Shown: piece by piece, positions 1 to 10,557 of the stretch | Layout: every line of letters starts with the position of its first letter | How positions within the stretch are numbered: position 1 is the first letter of the stretch | Assembly (NCBI GenBank): GCA_033439685.1 | Contig: JAUEDM010000002.1 | Span: forward strand, 3,720,001 to 3,784,000 | Source: Apodospora peruviana | Lineage: Eukaryota > Ascomycota > Sordariomycetes > Sordariales > Lasiosphaeriaceae | Direction: 5' to 3' | Length of the DNA stretch: 64,000 nucleotides | The notes under the pieces: generated by a model | What the model saw: the letters and a program-made list of their open reading frames with translations, nothing else | Told to the model about the DNA's origin: nothing | Database searches by the model: none | Position numbers and translations under genes: made by a program

Positions 1-66
1 CGCCAGTGGGTCTGATCGGTGCGGCCAGTGCCCGCCATCACCACCCTATCGGCTGCACGTTCCTCC

Positions 67-510
67 TTAGTCAAAGAAGCCGGCGGTAGAGATGGAATCG
101 GGAAGCAACTAGAGCAGAATGAACGCCCAGCTGAATGTCGTCATCCCCAGTACGATGAACATTCAACGCCATGTGCCGATGGTATCGTGGACATACCCAT
201 CCCCGAATGCCAACAGCCTGGCAGCCATACCCACAACCGAGTTGCCCGAGAACCAAATGCCCGTCCGGTTGGGGATCTCGTCTCGCGTGTACCAACTCGA
301 CGTGATGAACATGAAAGCCGGCGTGATTGTTGCTTCGGCTACACCGAGCAGACGTTGGACCACCTGGAGCTCCTCAACCACATGGTCACCAGCAAGAGCC
401 GCCGCCGCGAGCAGCAATGCGGCTACTATCCTTCTCCTTCCCCAGACTACCCACGCAACGGCGTCGTCGCCAGGCAGACGGCCAAGGTATTCGACTCCGT
501 GCTGTGGGCC
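67..510 (-). pseudogene. Relic of an MFS transporter (allantoate permease/DAL5-like)
   Basis: The minus strand encodes a recognisable piece of a DAL5-type anion:cation symporter. It has the segment RLLGVAEATITPAFMFITSS, then WYTRDEIPNRTGIWFSGN, then a Gly/Ala-rich helix ending DTIGTWR. The same frame continues past a TGA (163-165) into MFIVLGMTTFSWAFILL, past a TAG (109-111) into LPDSISTAGFFD, and then meets a TAA (67-69). In the family the first two stop positions are Trp, so TGG-to-TGA/TAG changes explain them, as expected from RIP. Only about 145 residues of a roughly 500-residue family remain, and there is no start codon or C-terminus. It is non-functional. The rest may lie to the left of the window or may have been deleted. 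Confidence 0.75.
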
Positions 511-594
511 ATGGACGCCAGAATCGCTTCACTAACCGGGAGCGCCCTATCCATACTCCCGTAGGAACTGTGAACCGAGGAGGCGAATCAGCTT

Positions 595-927
595 GTGCTG
601 CTGCGCAGGGTATGCAGGAGGGCGAGCTTCGAGAAGAATCTGCTAGATATGGCCATGGGCGAGTTTGGCAAGTTTAGAGGCCAGGTCGAATCGCTCATTA
701 CCGAGTGGCAGGGTCGGGCCGAAGCGAGGTGGTCGGAGCAAGACTTCCTCTTTGACTTGTATCGACAGTCGCAGCAGAGGCACAGCGGGCCGTCGCAGCA
801 GAGGCACAGCGGGCCGTCGCAGCAGAGGCACAGCGAGCCGTCGCAGATGATTGAGGCCGTGAGGTACAAAACGACGTTGAAATTAAACGATAGGATAGTT
901 AAAGGAACGGCCTTAAGAAGACAGTAG
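595..927 (+). CDS. Short ORF with a three-unit octapeptide repeat; doubtful gene
   Basis: A 110-codon frame without recognisable homology. It begins at a non-ATG codon; the first ATG is 19 codons in (MAMGEFGKFRG...). The middle holds three copies of an eight-residue unit, SQQRHSGP, from a 24-bp tandem DNA repeat. The first part (EFGKFRGQVESLITEWQGRAEARW) looks like an amphipathic helix. The ORF lies among relics and has no visible promoter. It may be a fragment of an older gene or a chance frame held open by the repeat. I assign no function. Confidence 0.2.
   Translation: MLLRRVCRRASFEKNLLDMAMGEFGKFRGQVESLITEWQGRAEARWSEQDFLFDLYRQSQQRHSGPSQQRHSGPSQQRHSEPSQMIEAVRYKTTLKLNDRIVKGTALRRQ
769..846. 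repeat. 24-bp tandem repeat, three full copies
   Basis: Three consecutive 24-bp units start with tcgcagcagaggcacagc. They run 769-792, 793-816 and 817-840, followed by the first six bases of a fourth. Copies one and two are identical and copy three has one G-to-A change in its last part. The period is a multiple of three, so the plus frame stays open and codes for an octapeptide repeat. Confidence 0.95.
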
Positions 928-1095
928 TCCCAGCTCTTTCCTCTAGAGACGGTGGTCATATCTTCCTACCGGATAACAATAAACTTATACAAGTACAATG
1001 CACACGAGCTATCAGAGTGTAAGAATCGTATAGCCATGTCAAGGCGCGGTACTACCCGAGTGTGGTAGACGGCCGAGTATGGACACCTGCTACGG

Positions 1096-1789
1096 CTACT
1101 GATTCATGTACGCCAACTCCTCATCCATCACGTGCACCCATGTTCCGTACGCGCGCACTATCAGCTTCACTGCTCCCGAGACGGGTTTCTCCCCACAGCA
1201 CTCCGCAAGGGCCGCGGCCTCCACGATCTCCTTCTGCCACCCCATCAGCCGACGATGTACTTGGTCGACGTAGTCGTGCACGGTGAGAAACCCCCCCCCG
1301 CTCATCCCCCTTGGGTGGGGGGCCCTCGACCACGAACTCGAATCTCTCGGCCGAGTCCAGCGGTCGGTTCACGCCGCAGCACCGGAGGAGGTGCCACGTG
1401 TGCTCCCCGTTTTCGTCGGCGTACAGACCCGTCTCGTAGTGCCCACCCGGCGTCCGGGTCTCCGTCCGGGTCTGCGCCGGGGTGCGGACCGATGCGCGTC
1501 TGCGTGGGATCCAGCAGGTTACAGTGACCGTGACACTCCTGGTTGTAGTGCCCCTCGTGCGCCTCGACCCAGTTCTCTTCCCAGAGGGAGAGCTCGTTGA
1601 CGTCCACTGTGATAGAAGAGACCTTTGGCTCCACGAGGGAGTCCTGCGAGATGGGATGCTAGCTGCCGCTGCTGCCGGCTTCGTTGCCTGAGAGGGGCGC
1701 GGGCTGAAAGAAAGGCTGGTCGGGCGCCCCGCTAGCCGCGGTGACGGAGATGGCGGAGCGAGGGGCTATGAAGGTGAGGGTTGATTAAC
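1096..1789 (-). pseudogene. Decayed gene of unknown function
   Basis: One minus-strand frame stays open from about 1789 to about 1400, apart from a single TAG at 1659-1661. It reads as ordinary protein (for example APDQPFFQPAPLSGNEAGSS before the stop and SLWEENWVEAHEGHYNQECH after it). The homologous reading then moves to other frames: GGHYETGLYADENGEHTWHL and RCCGVNRPLDSAERFEFVVEG, and finally MSGGGFLTVHDYVDQVHRR, ending near 1096. The last shift is next to a C-rich run at 1289-1297. The TAG could come from CAG by one C-to-T change. I do not recognise the family. An unusual intron structure is possible, but the in-frame stop plus two frame changes favour a pseudogene. Confidence 0.45.
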
Positions 1790-2341
1790 AAGTGGTATAC
1801 TTGACGTGACGTACTTGACTTCAGGGAAGCGAACCACCTCCTCTGGCGGCGCGCGACAGGCGGCGTTGAAAAGAGTCTCGAAGGAGGGGAACTCAGGAGT
1901 GCTCGTTGAAGCCGAGGGAGAGACCATGGCTGCGTCTTCGGTTTATTAGCATAAGGATTGTGGTGGATATTTGGAAAGTTATCCTCGGGGCTTTGAGCTG
2001 AAAGGCGGAAAGGAAACGGGCGGCGTGGTTTATGTACACGTACCCCTTGTTGCTTCGGAGGTTACAGAGATAAGACCGAGATTCCCGCACCAACTCCGAA
2101 GTTCGAACCCCCTTTCTCCCCTTTCTGAGCAGAAGAATACCCTGGCGTGCCGGGCCTGCGCCAAACAAGTCATGTACTCCTAAAACACTATTGCGTCCTT
2201 TCAGTTCTCAGATATTCTTTGCTATTCTTGTACGTTGCAGCTATTAACGTGTACGAGATGCTTCATCTGTTTATTCATTATCATCATCCAACCCGCATGA
2301 GCCACCAGAACAAAACAAACCCAAAGAAAATACCCAAAGCC
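1790..2341. other. Intergenic, no gene seen
   Basis: Only short overlapping frames without family resemblance occur here. The right end is the 3' flank of the beta-mannosidase gene, with AT-rich stretches near 2210-2340 that could hold its polyadenylation signals. Confidence 0.5.
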
Positions 2342-5300
2342 TCATTCCGACAATGTATTATCCCAAATGCTCCCAACTGTCACTCTCGCCTTCCACCCTT
2401 CCGCCACACCGCTCAGAACATGATACTTGACCCGCTTCACCTCGCCCCTGAGCAAAAGGAACCCGTTCTCCTCAAAGTTGACAACCACATCGTCATCCAG
2501 GCCCGCGCTCAGCCACGTCCACATGCTTACTCCAATTTGGGCCGTGACAAGAAACACGTCAGCGAGGGAGTCGTAGCTTACACGCAGGCCAGGGTCCACG
2601 AGCGCCGCCTGACCAAGCGGCGTGGGCGTCCAGAAGTTGGTGTGCGTATACGTCCTTGTCGCGTTTGTGTTGACCGGTGTCCCCGTTGCCGTCAAGCTTG
2701 CAACAAACAGCGCGTTGCTGGCACTGTTTTTCCCTGCCGTCGTAGTGGTGCTGTTATCGAGCAGTCCAACCGGGGTCGGAAACAGCGAGCTAATGTTCAG
2801 CGTCGTGAGCAAACTGCTGTTCAGCCCGCCGACGCTGAACTGCAACGTCTGCATCCCTCTTGTTCCTGCGCCACCAGTCAAGGGTAACGGCAATACTGTA
2901 GCTGCGGTAGCATTCCCGTCCCCGATAGCAGATATGTCCTGAAGGATATCTCCGTTCCAGTCCACCCACGCAAGCGTCACCGTCCCTTTAACCTCCGCCC
3001 ATAAATCGCTCACGACGTACATGTCCAACAACCCACTCGTGACGTTCCACAGCGGCGCGACAATGACAGGTTGATACATTTCCCTGGCGATGTTATGCAG
3101 CACCTTCCACCTGCCCTCGTATTCTATGCCCGCCCAGGTTGGGGCTTGCCAGATGTCCTCGAGCTGCCAGTACAGACAGCCCAGCTGGCGGCTCGGCAGC
3201 CCGCTCCCGACCCTGTAGAACTGGATCTGACTTTTATAAAAATCAGCCTGGAATATCTGCGTGGCTAAAATCCAGGAGGAAAAGTTTGCGATGTGGTCCG
3301 TCTTGTTCGGGATCGGGTAGTACTGTTCCACCGCGATGGTCATCTCGCGCATGCCGATGGAGCTGTTGTAGAAATTCGAGGTATTCAAGCCGCCGGGGGG
3401 AGGGTGATGATTGCGCAGCATTATCGTCGATGAGTTGAAATGCATGTCGTCCTCTGACAAAACGTTGCGCCAGGAGGCGACGCTCGGCATGCTGTGGAAG
3501 CCAAATTCGTTGGAGAAGCGTCCTGACGGGTAACTGGAGATGTTAAAAGCCACGGCGGTCTTGTAGTTGTAGTAATCCGTGTTGCCGTAGATCGATCCCG
3601 GTTCGAGGTTGTAGTACCGCTCCTCGACGGGGATGGGCCGGCTGAAGTTGATGGAGGAGTAGCCGTTGTTTGTGCTCGATGGCATGTAGGTGATGCTTCT
3701 GCTGTTGCCGAAGACGGCCGGCAGCAAGGTGTTGAGGAAGAGCGTCTCGTACTCGCCCCTGAAACGCTCGTATTGGTCGGGTGCGGTGTAGTTGACTAGG
3801 TAGAGCTCGAGGTTCTCGAGCTCGTTGCCGCCGGCCCAAACTGCGAGAGATGGATGGTGGTTGACGCGTCGGACCTGATAGTTGGCTTCGAGGCGGCAGT
3901 TTTCGAGGAACGAAGGGGCGATGGGGTATAGAGCGTCGCCGAACTCAAACTCGCTCCAAAGCAGGATGCCCATCTCGTCGGCCAGGTCGTACATGAAGTC
4001 GGGCGAGTAGGCACCCGAGGCCCACACGCGCAGCATGTTCTGGTTTCCCGAGACGACGGCGGAGAAGAGTTGTCTGAGGCGAGACGGGGTGACCCGTGGC
4101 CAGAAGGCGTCGGGCGGGATGAAGTTGCTCCCTTTGGCGTAGAAGGGGTGGCCGTTTACTTGGAAGTGCCCTGTCCACGTTGTTATGTTCAGTCAGTTTC
4201 GGGCATTGAGGCGAAATTCGAGGAGTTGAATAAACTGACAGTGATTTCCTGGCGCAATTCCCTGTGCGAGTTCCTCGTCCGTGACAACGCCCATGTAAAG
4301 CACAATTGTCCGAAACCCGGTTCTTTTGGTCACCGAGGCCAGGGTCTTGTTTGACGCAGACACAATCTCGATAGTGATGTTGTAAAGGCTCTGCTTGCCC
4401 AAGTTGTGCGGCCACCAGAGTTTATACGCCGACCCATCAAGAATCGTCGTTCCGGTAATCACATCTCCCGCATTCGTGACGTTGCCTAAAATCCCAGAGC
4501 TCGCCGTCTGGTTCGTCTCGGTATCCAAGATGGTGTAGGTCATTCCCGATCCGATCGGGATAGTACCGACGGCATCGACGCTGACGTTGAGCACCCAGTC
4601 CTTTGTCTGGTCCGGCAGCAGGTTATTCAGCTGTCCCTCTCGGTAGATGTCCAGCAGCGTGTTCCGAACGTGGATCTCTTGGTCTGTTTCCAACTGGACA
4701 ACCCAGGCCTTCTGCCAGATTCCCGTCGGAGCGAACGCGGGGCCCCAGTCCCATCCAAAGTCGGACTGCTCCTTGCGTATGAAGTGGCGATTCGAGAACT
4801 CGAATCCGATCTGCACGCGGGGCGGCCATACTTCCTGGTCGGGCTCATTCGCGATGGCAATTGCCGTGGCCGGGGCGCTCGGGAACAGGATACGCAGTTC
4901 CGGGATGGCGGCATCCTCGCAAGAGAGGAAAATGTCAGTGACATTGAAGAAGTACTGCCGGAACTGGTTGTCCGTGTAGGCGACGTGCTGTCCGCAGAAG
5001 GAGATGTTGGCAAAGGTGTCCAAGCCGTTGAAGAGGAGGAAGGTGCTGGTGGTATTGCTTTGCTGGCTGTTTTTCCGTCAATGTCATCAGAATTGGAGCA
5101 GATGAAGCAGGCATCAGTGATTGCATACAGTCCATGGATGGTCGCCGTGTAGTTCCAGTCATTCCATGCAACCCATCGAAGGTTGTGGTCGTTCAGCCCG
5201 TAGTAACTGGTCAAGAGTGAATATTCTGGCATCAGATCAAATATTCCAGTTCGGAAACAGCAGTAATATTGGCGGATACGTACGGATCACCAATCACTTG

Positions 5301-5480
5301 AGCCTTGAACAGATCAAGTTGAACATGGGACGGAACACTCCCGCGCACCGAGATGTTGAGCGCCGAGCTTGATAGCGTCCATCTCTGCGACGAGAGATCA
5401 AGCAAATGGCTCGCAAAAACGCCTCCGACGAACACAACTGCGACGAGACAGACGTGGACCGCGGCTTGCATACCCCTCAT
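2342..5480 (-). CDS. mndA: Secreted beta-mannosidase, glycoside hydrolase family 2
   Basis: Predicted to hydrolyse terminal beta-1,4-mannosides from manno-oligosaccharides outside the cell. Four exons, complement(join(2342..4170,4240..5066,5129..5206,5284..5480)), give about 976 residues; fungal GH2 mannosidases are about 930. All three introns have GT...AG ends and restore conserved sequence (GDPYYGLND, FLLFNGLDTF, GNHWHFQVNG). The ATG at 5480 is chosen because it starts a signal peptide (MRGMQAAVHVCLVAVVFVGG); an in-frame GTG at 5504 is not needed. The N-terminal sugar-binding domain has DFGWDWGP. The acid/base motif is WAGGNELE (Glu near 484) and the nucleophile motif is SNEFGFH (Glu near 589). 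There are many N-glycosylation sites. No frame damage is seen. The gene symbol follows the Aspergillus niger orthologue and is inferred. Confidence 0.93.
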
Positions 5481-6510
5481 AATGTCAGCTTGCCGCGCGC
5501 TCACGACTATACAAGCGTTGAGGGACAGGATGTTTCCGAGAGACGGGCGGGAGCATGGGAAGTCAAATATGGGCTGGTAACATACTATGAAGTCTGGTCA
5601 CGGTCTATGATGATATCTGCATTGGTCAATCCGGGTTGAGCTTCCTGGCGGCGGCGTCGCCCTCTTCCACGCACCAGGGAGGCCATCGTGCAACGTACCA
5701 CCATTCAATCTGTTTCGATGTCTCCCGTTTGTCGGTTTAAAGAGTTTAATCTTTATCCGTCTCCGGTCTTGGCTGGCGATTGGGTCATTCCGGTAACCGG
5801 CTGCGGGGAGCTGTAACCCTGATGTACGCATGATATCAGCGATATAGAGAGAATGGTCCTGATATAGCAGGTGCCATTAGGACTTTCTATTCGATGCGGT
5901 CATCCGGCTTCATCCATCGGCAGCCGGAGAACGACGATGCAAGATTTCTGCAGTCTTACTATGTAGGATCTGTCCACCTTCCTACCTGGATCGTACCGAC
6001 AGCGAAGCGAAGCAAAGTACTGATATAGACATGATGTGCACACAAAATCCTTGTTACAAACCGTCATGACGGTTCATCGACCCCAACGGCGGGAGAGGTC
6101 ATGCCTGGAATTTGCCTGAATTCTCCCGCACTCCCTGCTGCTACTCAAGTGTATAAAGTCTTTACATCTCTCCACAGTCGAAACCTGTATTGCCATCAGA
6201 AAGACGTTGTGGGACTTGGAAAGTTTTTTCTCGGCAATAATACATGTGCGTTCAATCTGGCAAAGAGAACGCCAAGGCAATGCGTAGATTCGGGACTTAC
6301 TCGCGGCACCGGAAAGTGGTTTAATCCGGTCTTTATCTGTTATCTTCTATGTTGGTTTTTGTGCGCAATCTCGTTAAGTGACAGTGGCAGTTGTTGAAGT
6401 TTAGTGATCGGTCTAAGTAAGTAAACAAAAGGGGTAGCCAAGAACTTGAAAATATTAGAAAGGACTTGGAGTGTCAGAGTCTCAACCCTTGCACGTATCC
6501 GTCATATAAG
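5481..6510. other. Intergenic, promoter side of the beta-mannosidase
   Basis: About 1 kb between the mannosidase start and the end of the next minus-strand gene. It should contain the mannosidase promoter. I see no conserved ORF, RNA gene or strong repeat, only a short agcgaagcgaagc run near 6002-6014. Confidence 0.5.
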
Positions 6511-7389
6511 TTACGTGGAGATGATCCCGCCGTCAACAATCATCGTCTGACCGGTAATATAATCGGCGTCCCTACTCGCCAGAAAACCAACCAAGTTGGC
6601 CACATCCTCCGGCACGCTCGTCCTACCCAGCGAGATCAGATCATGGCTATACTTGCGAATCATATCCCCTCTCTTCCGTCCCGCCTTCTGCGCCAGCCCA
6701 TCATCAATCAGCTCCCACATATCCGTGTCCACGATCCCGGGAGCGTACGCATTCACCGTAATCTTGTTCTTCGCTAGCTCCATCGCGTACACCTGGCTCA
6801 GCCCACGAACCGCCCACTTGCTCGCGCTGTACGGGCCCAACATCGCAAACGGGCGGAACGCTACGATGCTCGCCGCGCCAATCAGTTTTCCCGGGGTTCC
6901 CTGCGCGATGAGCTGCTTAGCCGCCGCACGGTAGCAGTAGTGCACGCCGACGACGTTGACATCGAACATGCGCTTGAAGTCGGCGGGTGTCACATCGAGC
7001 AGTGGTTTCACCTGCGCGATACCGGCGTTGGCGACCATTGTTGTCAGCGGGCCGAGGTTGGATACGGATGAGTTGACGAGGTCGGCGACGGCTTCTTCGG
7101 ATGACACGTCGGCGATGTGGCCGTGTGCGTTCCTGCCGAGGGATTTGATCTCGGCGATGGTTTCAGACACCAGGGCGGCTTGGGCGGAGATGTCGTTGAC
7201 GGTTATGTCATAGCCATCGCGGGCGAGGCGGAGGGCGATGGCTTTGCCTATGCCCCGGGCGCTGCCGGTTACGATGGCTGTACGTTTCTCTGGCGTGTTG
7301 GTGGAGAGGAGTCTGCCAGTGCGGGGCGAGTAGGTGGACGGGATGACGCGGAGGATGGTCGGGACCGGGAGTAGGCGGCGGAGGAACAT
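6511..7389 (-). CDS. Short-chain dehydrogenase/reductase, diacetyl/acetoin reductase-like
   Basis: An intronless 292-residue classical SDR. The cofactor motif is TGSARGIG (about residues 41-48), followed by an acidic position in VNDISAQ, NAGIA in strand 4, and the catalytic Ser and YSASK tetrad. It ends with the ITGQTMIVDGG segment typical of bacterial and fungal acetoin/butanediol dehydrogenases. About 35 residues (MFLRRLLPVPTILRVIPSTY...) precede the Rossmann fold. They are basic and Ser/Thr-rich, so they could be a mitochondrial targeting peptide. The ATG at 7389 is the only start that includes this leader. The gene is divergent from the GMC oxidase at 8272. The exact substrate is inferred only from general resemblance. 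Confidence 0.88.
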   Translation of the reverse strand: MFLRRLLPVPTILRVIPSTYSPRTGRLLSTNTPEKRTAIVTGSARGIGKAIALRLARDGYDITVNDISAQAALVSETIAEIKSLGRNAHGHIADVSSEEAVADLVNSSVSNLGPLTTMVANAGIAQVKPLLDVTPADFKRMFDVNVVGVHYCYRAAAKQLIAQGTPGKLIGAASIVAFRPFAMLGPYSASKWAVRGLSQVYAMELAKNKITVNAYAPGIVDTDMWELIDDGLAQKAGRKRGDMIRKYSHDLISLGRTSVPEDVANLVGFLASRDADYITGQTMIVDGGIIST

Positions 7390-8271
7390 GTTGACCAGTA
7401 TTGGTCGGAGGATGAAACGGTAGCAACCCGATAGGCCACGTCGGTGAGCTGCTGCCCCCGAAGTTGACGACGATCGGATGGGTCGTGAGGTACAGTATGG
7501 CTCTCACGGCATGCAACAACCCGAGATACCAAGGTGACTGGAAAAAGGTGTGGATGAACTGGGGCGTCGGACCGAAATACGGGAGTCTCTCGGGAGCTCT
7601 GCCAGAGAAAAGGCATGCCCTGTTTGCCTCGTTCAGACGGAGGTTCAGTCCATCGAGCCACCAGGGCACCTCATATAGATTATCATGGTCTTGCTTGCTT
7701 GTAAGTACCCATATTAATATAATCCTCATCACCAACGCATCAGTTCCCTTTGAAGTACGGTGTCACCCCGCACTTCCCCCTCTGTGTGCCTCGAGTCCAT
7801 CCGGGCTTCCCTCCCAGTGGTTCGTAGCCGACAGTGTTCCATTGGTGCATATACCCATAGCTATCTGCACGCCTTCGGGCTTGGATACGGCCTGCCGCAG
7901 CTGAGACACAAAGAGTTCTGGGTCACTACCGGAGTGAGCTGGCAATGTTGTTGGTTGTGATCCGTATCACAAGGAAAGGAGGAACTTGAAGAGCTTAACC
8001 TGGAGCAAGCCGGGGAGTTGCGACTCGTCCACATGTTCTGATGCAAGAAAGCGTAAGGTAGTTGGAACACCAAGGGCAGCTGCTGCCTATTATCGTTGTG
8101 CCACTACGCCACGAGCGACTGCCCGCATTATCGGATAGGGGAGGAGCTTAAATACTTTACTCGCCATCCTTCTGCTCTCCACGTTCCGGGTCCCTACCTG
8201 TGCTGGGCACACAAGGACCGTGTCTTACTGAGTCTAATTCTGAGCGCGCACTTCATGACTGCATCATCGTC
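7390..8271. promoter_or_regulatory. Shared intergenic region between divergent SDR and GMC oxidase genes
   Basis: About 880 bp separates the two start codons (7389 minus, 8272 plus), so it must carry both promoters. An AT-rich ttaaatactttac lies near 8149-8161, about 115 bp before the GMC start. The frames across this stretch show no protein resemblance. Co-regulation of the two oxidoreductases is possible but is inferred only from the arrangement. Confidence 0.4.
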
Positions 8272-10407
8272 ATGGGCATCTACACCAAGCTACCTGAAGA
8301 CCTCAAAGAGGTAGATATCGTGATTGCAGGAGGTAAGTGGCTCTAACTCGCTGCCCAACCCCTGAAGCTGACCGACCTGACCAAAATCCGAACCACAGGT
8401 GGCTCAGCGGGCTGTATCGTGGCAGGCCGACTTGCAGCTGCAGACCCTGGCCTCTCCATCTTGCTCATCGAGTGGGGCAGGAACAATTATAATGACCCCA
8501 AGGTCGTGAATCCCATCTTTTTCCTCCATCATCTCGTCCCGGCAAATAAGACGGCCCATTTCTACCAAGCGAACAGGTCGAGCCAGCTCGCGGATCGCGA
8601 ACCAGTTGTCCCTGCAGGCGGGACTCTCGGTGGAGGGTCGTCCATCAACTTCATGATGTAACTTGAAATATTTCCCTTCTAATTTACAAGTGGCAATGAC
8701 GTTGATAAAATTGAGCAGGTATACCCGAGCTCAGCGCGCAGACTTTGACTCGTGGAACACACCAGGCTGGTCCGCGGATGAAATACTCCCATATCTGAAA
8801 AAGGTAAATCACGTACCATCACTCCGTCCCGAGTATTTCGCGACCCACCGGCGCTAAACAAAGCTGCCGAAAACAGATCGAGACATACCATGGCCCGGGT
8901 AACCCCAGCGTCCACGGATACGACGGCCCCGTCCAGGTCAGCGACGGCGGCTTCTGCTGCAAGAGATCAACAGAAGGGCTGCTCCAAGCCGCCCGCGCCC
9001 TCGGCTACCCAGAGATTACCGACCTGCAGGACCTAGACTCCAGCAACGGTTGGGAGCGCTGGCTGCGCACTGTCTCGCCCGAGGGAAAGCGTCAAGACAC
9101 CGCCCACACGTACATCCACCCCCTACTCCAAGACGGTAAACATCCCAACCTGCACGTGCTGGTCGAGCACAAAGTCATCCGCGTCCTCTTCGACCCCAAC
9201 AAACGCGCCCGGGGCGTCGAGTTTTGCCGCAACCCTGAATTCATTCCCGTCACACCGCTCGCGGCGACAACCGAACCATCCACCGAAACCATCGCCGTGC
9301 GTAAGCTCGTCGTGATATCATCCGGCTCGTGCGCCTCTCCGGCCGTTCTTGAACGGTCAGGCATCGGCAGTCCAGAGGTCCTCAACCGCGCCGGCATCCC
9401 TGTCATATCTGACCTGCCCGGCGTGGGCCACGATTACCAAGACCATAACCTCAATGAATCGTCGTACCGAACGTCGCTCGAGCCTGACGAGACAGCCGAC
9501 GACATTTTCAACGGACGGGTGTCGCCCGAGGATGCGGTTGCTAACAAACATCCCATGTTGGGTTGGAACACGATCGATGTGGCGGCCAAGTACCGGCCGA
9601 CGGACGAAGAAGCTGCGCAGCTCGGCCCGGAGTTCGCGGAGGCTTGGGAGAGGGATTTTAGAGACAAACCAAACAGGCCGATGATGTTGACTGGGTTGCG
9701 GTCTGGGTAAATATCTAACCACCACCACCACCGCACTTTCCACCCCGAATATTCTAACAGATCTGGTATTTAGTCTCCTCTCCACCAACTCCTCCGTTCC
9801 AGAAGGCCAGTATGCTGCCATGGTGAATTACACCGCCTACCCTTACTCGCGGGGCCGCATCCACATCACCTCCGCCTCCCCCTTCGCACCGCTCGACTTT
9901 TCCGTAGGCTTCTTCACCGACAACCACGATATCGACATCAAGAAGCTCCTCTGGGCGTACAAGAAAGCCCGAGAAATCATCCGTCGGACAGAATTCTACC
10001 GCGGCGAAGTTGCCTCAACTCACCCGAAATTCCCGTCAGGCTCAGCTGCGGCGTGCATCGAACTGCCTCTGTCTACGTCTCACGACACTTCTTCCGTCAA
10101 GGATATCGTGTATACTGAGAAAGATGACAAGGCAATAGAACAATTCTTGCGGGAAAACACGCACACGACATGGCACTCTTTGGGCACAAACAAGATGGCT
10201 CCCCGCCAAGAAATGGGTGTCGTGGATAAGGATTTGAATGTGTACGGGGTCAGTGGGTTGAAGGTTGTTGATCTGAGCATTGCGCCGCAGAACGTTGGGG
10301 GGAACACGAACAACACCGCCATGGTCATTGGGGAGAAGGGAGCCGAGATTATTGCGAGGGAGCTGGGGCTGCAGTTTTCGATGGAGGGTAGGCTGGTTTC
10401 GAACTGA
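8272..10407 (+). CDS. GMC oxidoreductase, alcohol (methanol) oxidase-like flavoprotein
   Basis: Five exons, join(8272..8332,8399..8657,8719..8803,8877..9706,9774..10407), give 622 residues; alcohol oxidases are about 660. Every junction is GT...AG and keeps the frame. Exon 1-2 rebuilds the FAD dinucleotide motif AGGGSAGCIVAGRLA with the following LLIEWG, and the GMC signature follows as GGTLGGGSSINFMMYTRA. The second GMC region has SGSCASPAVLERSGIG. The catalytic pair is His in THTTWHSLGTNK (near 546) and Asn in PQNVGGNTNN (near 589). INFMMYTRA and YPYSRGRIHI are close to peroxisomal alcohol oxidases, which oxidise short alcohols to aldehydes with release of H2O2. The C-terminus (GRLVSN) lacks a classical peroxisomal SKL/ARF signal. 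Substrate is unproven. No lesions were found. Confidence 0.88.
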
Positions 10408-10557
10408 TAATGGCTTTCGGGAGTTTTTATGAATGGTAATTGAATTCTTAGGCAACTACAAGAGGACGAGGAATGGCAGAGTGGTAGTAATTACATCCCA
10501 AAGCACGAGTTTCCTGCAGATATAGCTCCGTTTTCGAAGCACAACAATTTCGAAATA

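Noticed and set aside
2095..2125. tRNA-like T-arm sequence gttcgaacc
   Set aside because: No matching acceptor, D or anticodon stems could be laid out on either strand.
2147..2887. 246-codon plus-strand frame at the 3' end of the beta-mannosidase
   Set aside because: Most of it is antisense to conserved GH2 C-terminal sequence; no recognisable domain.
5478..5504. Upstream GTG start of the beta-mannosidase frame
   Set aside because: It would put eight polar residues before a good signal peptide and is not an ATG. The ATG at 5480 is sufficient.
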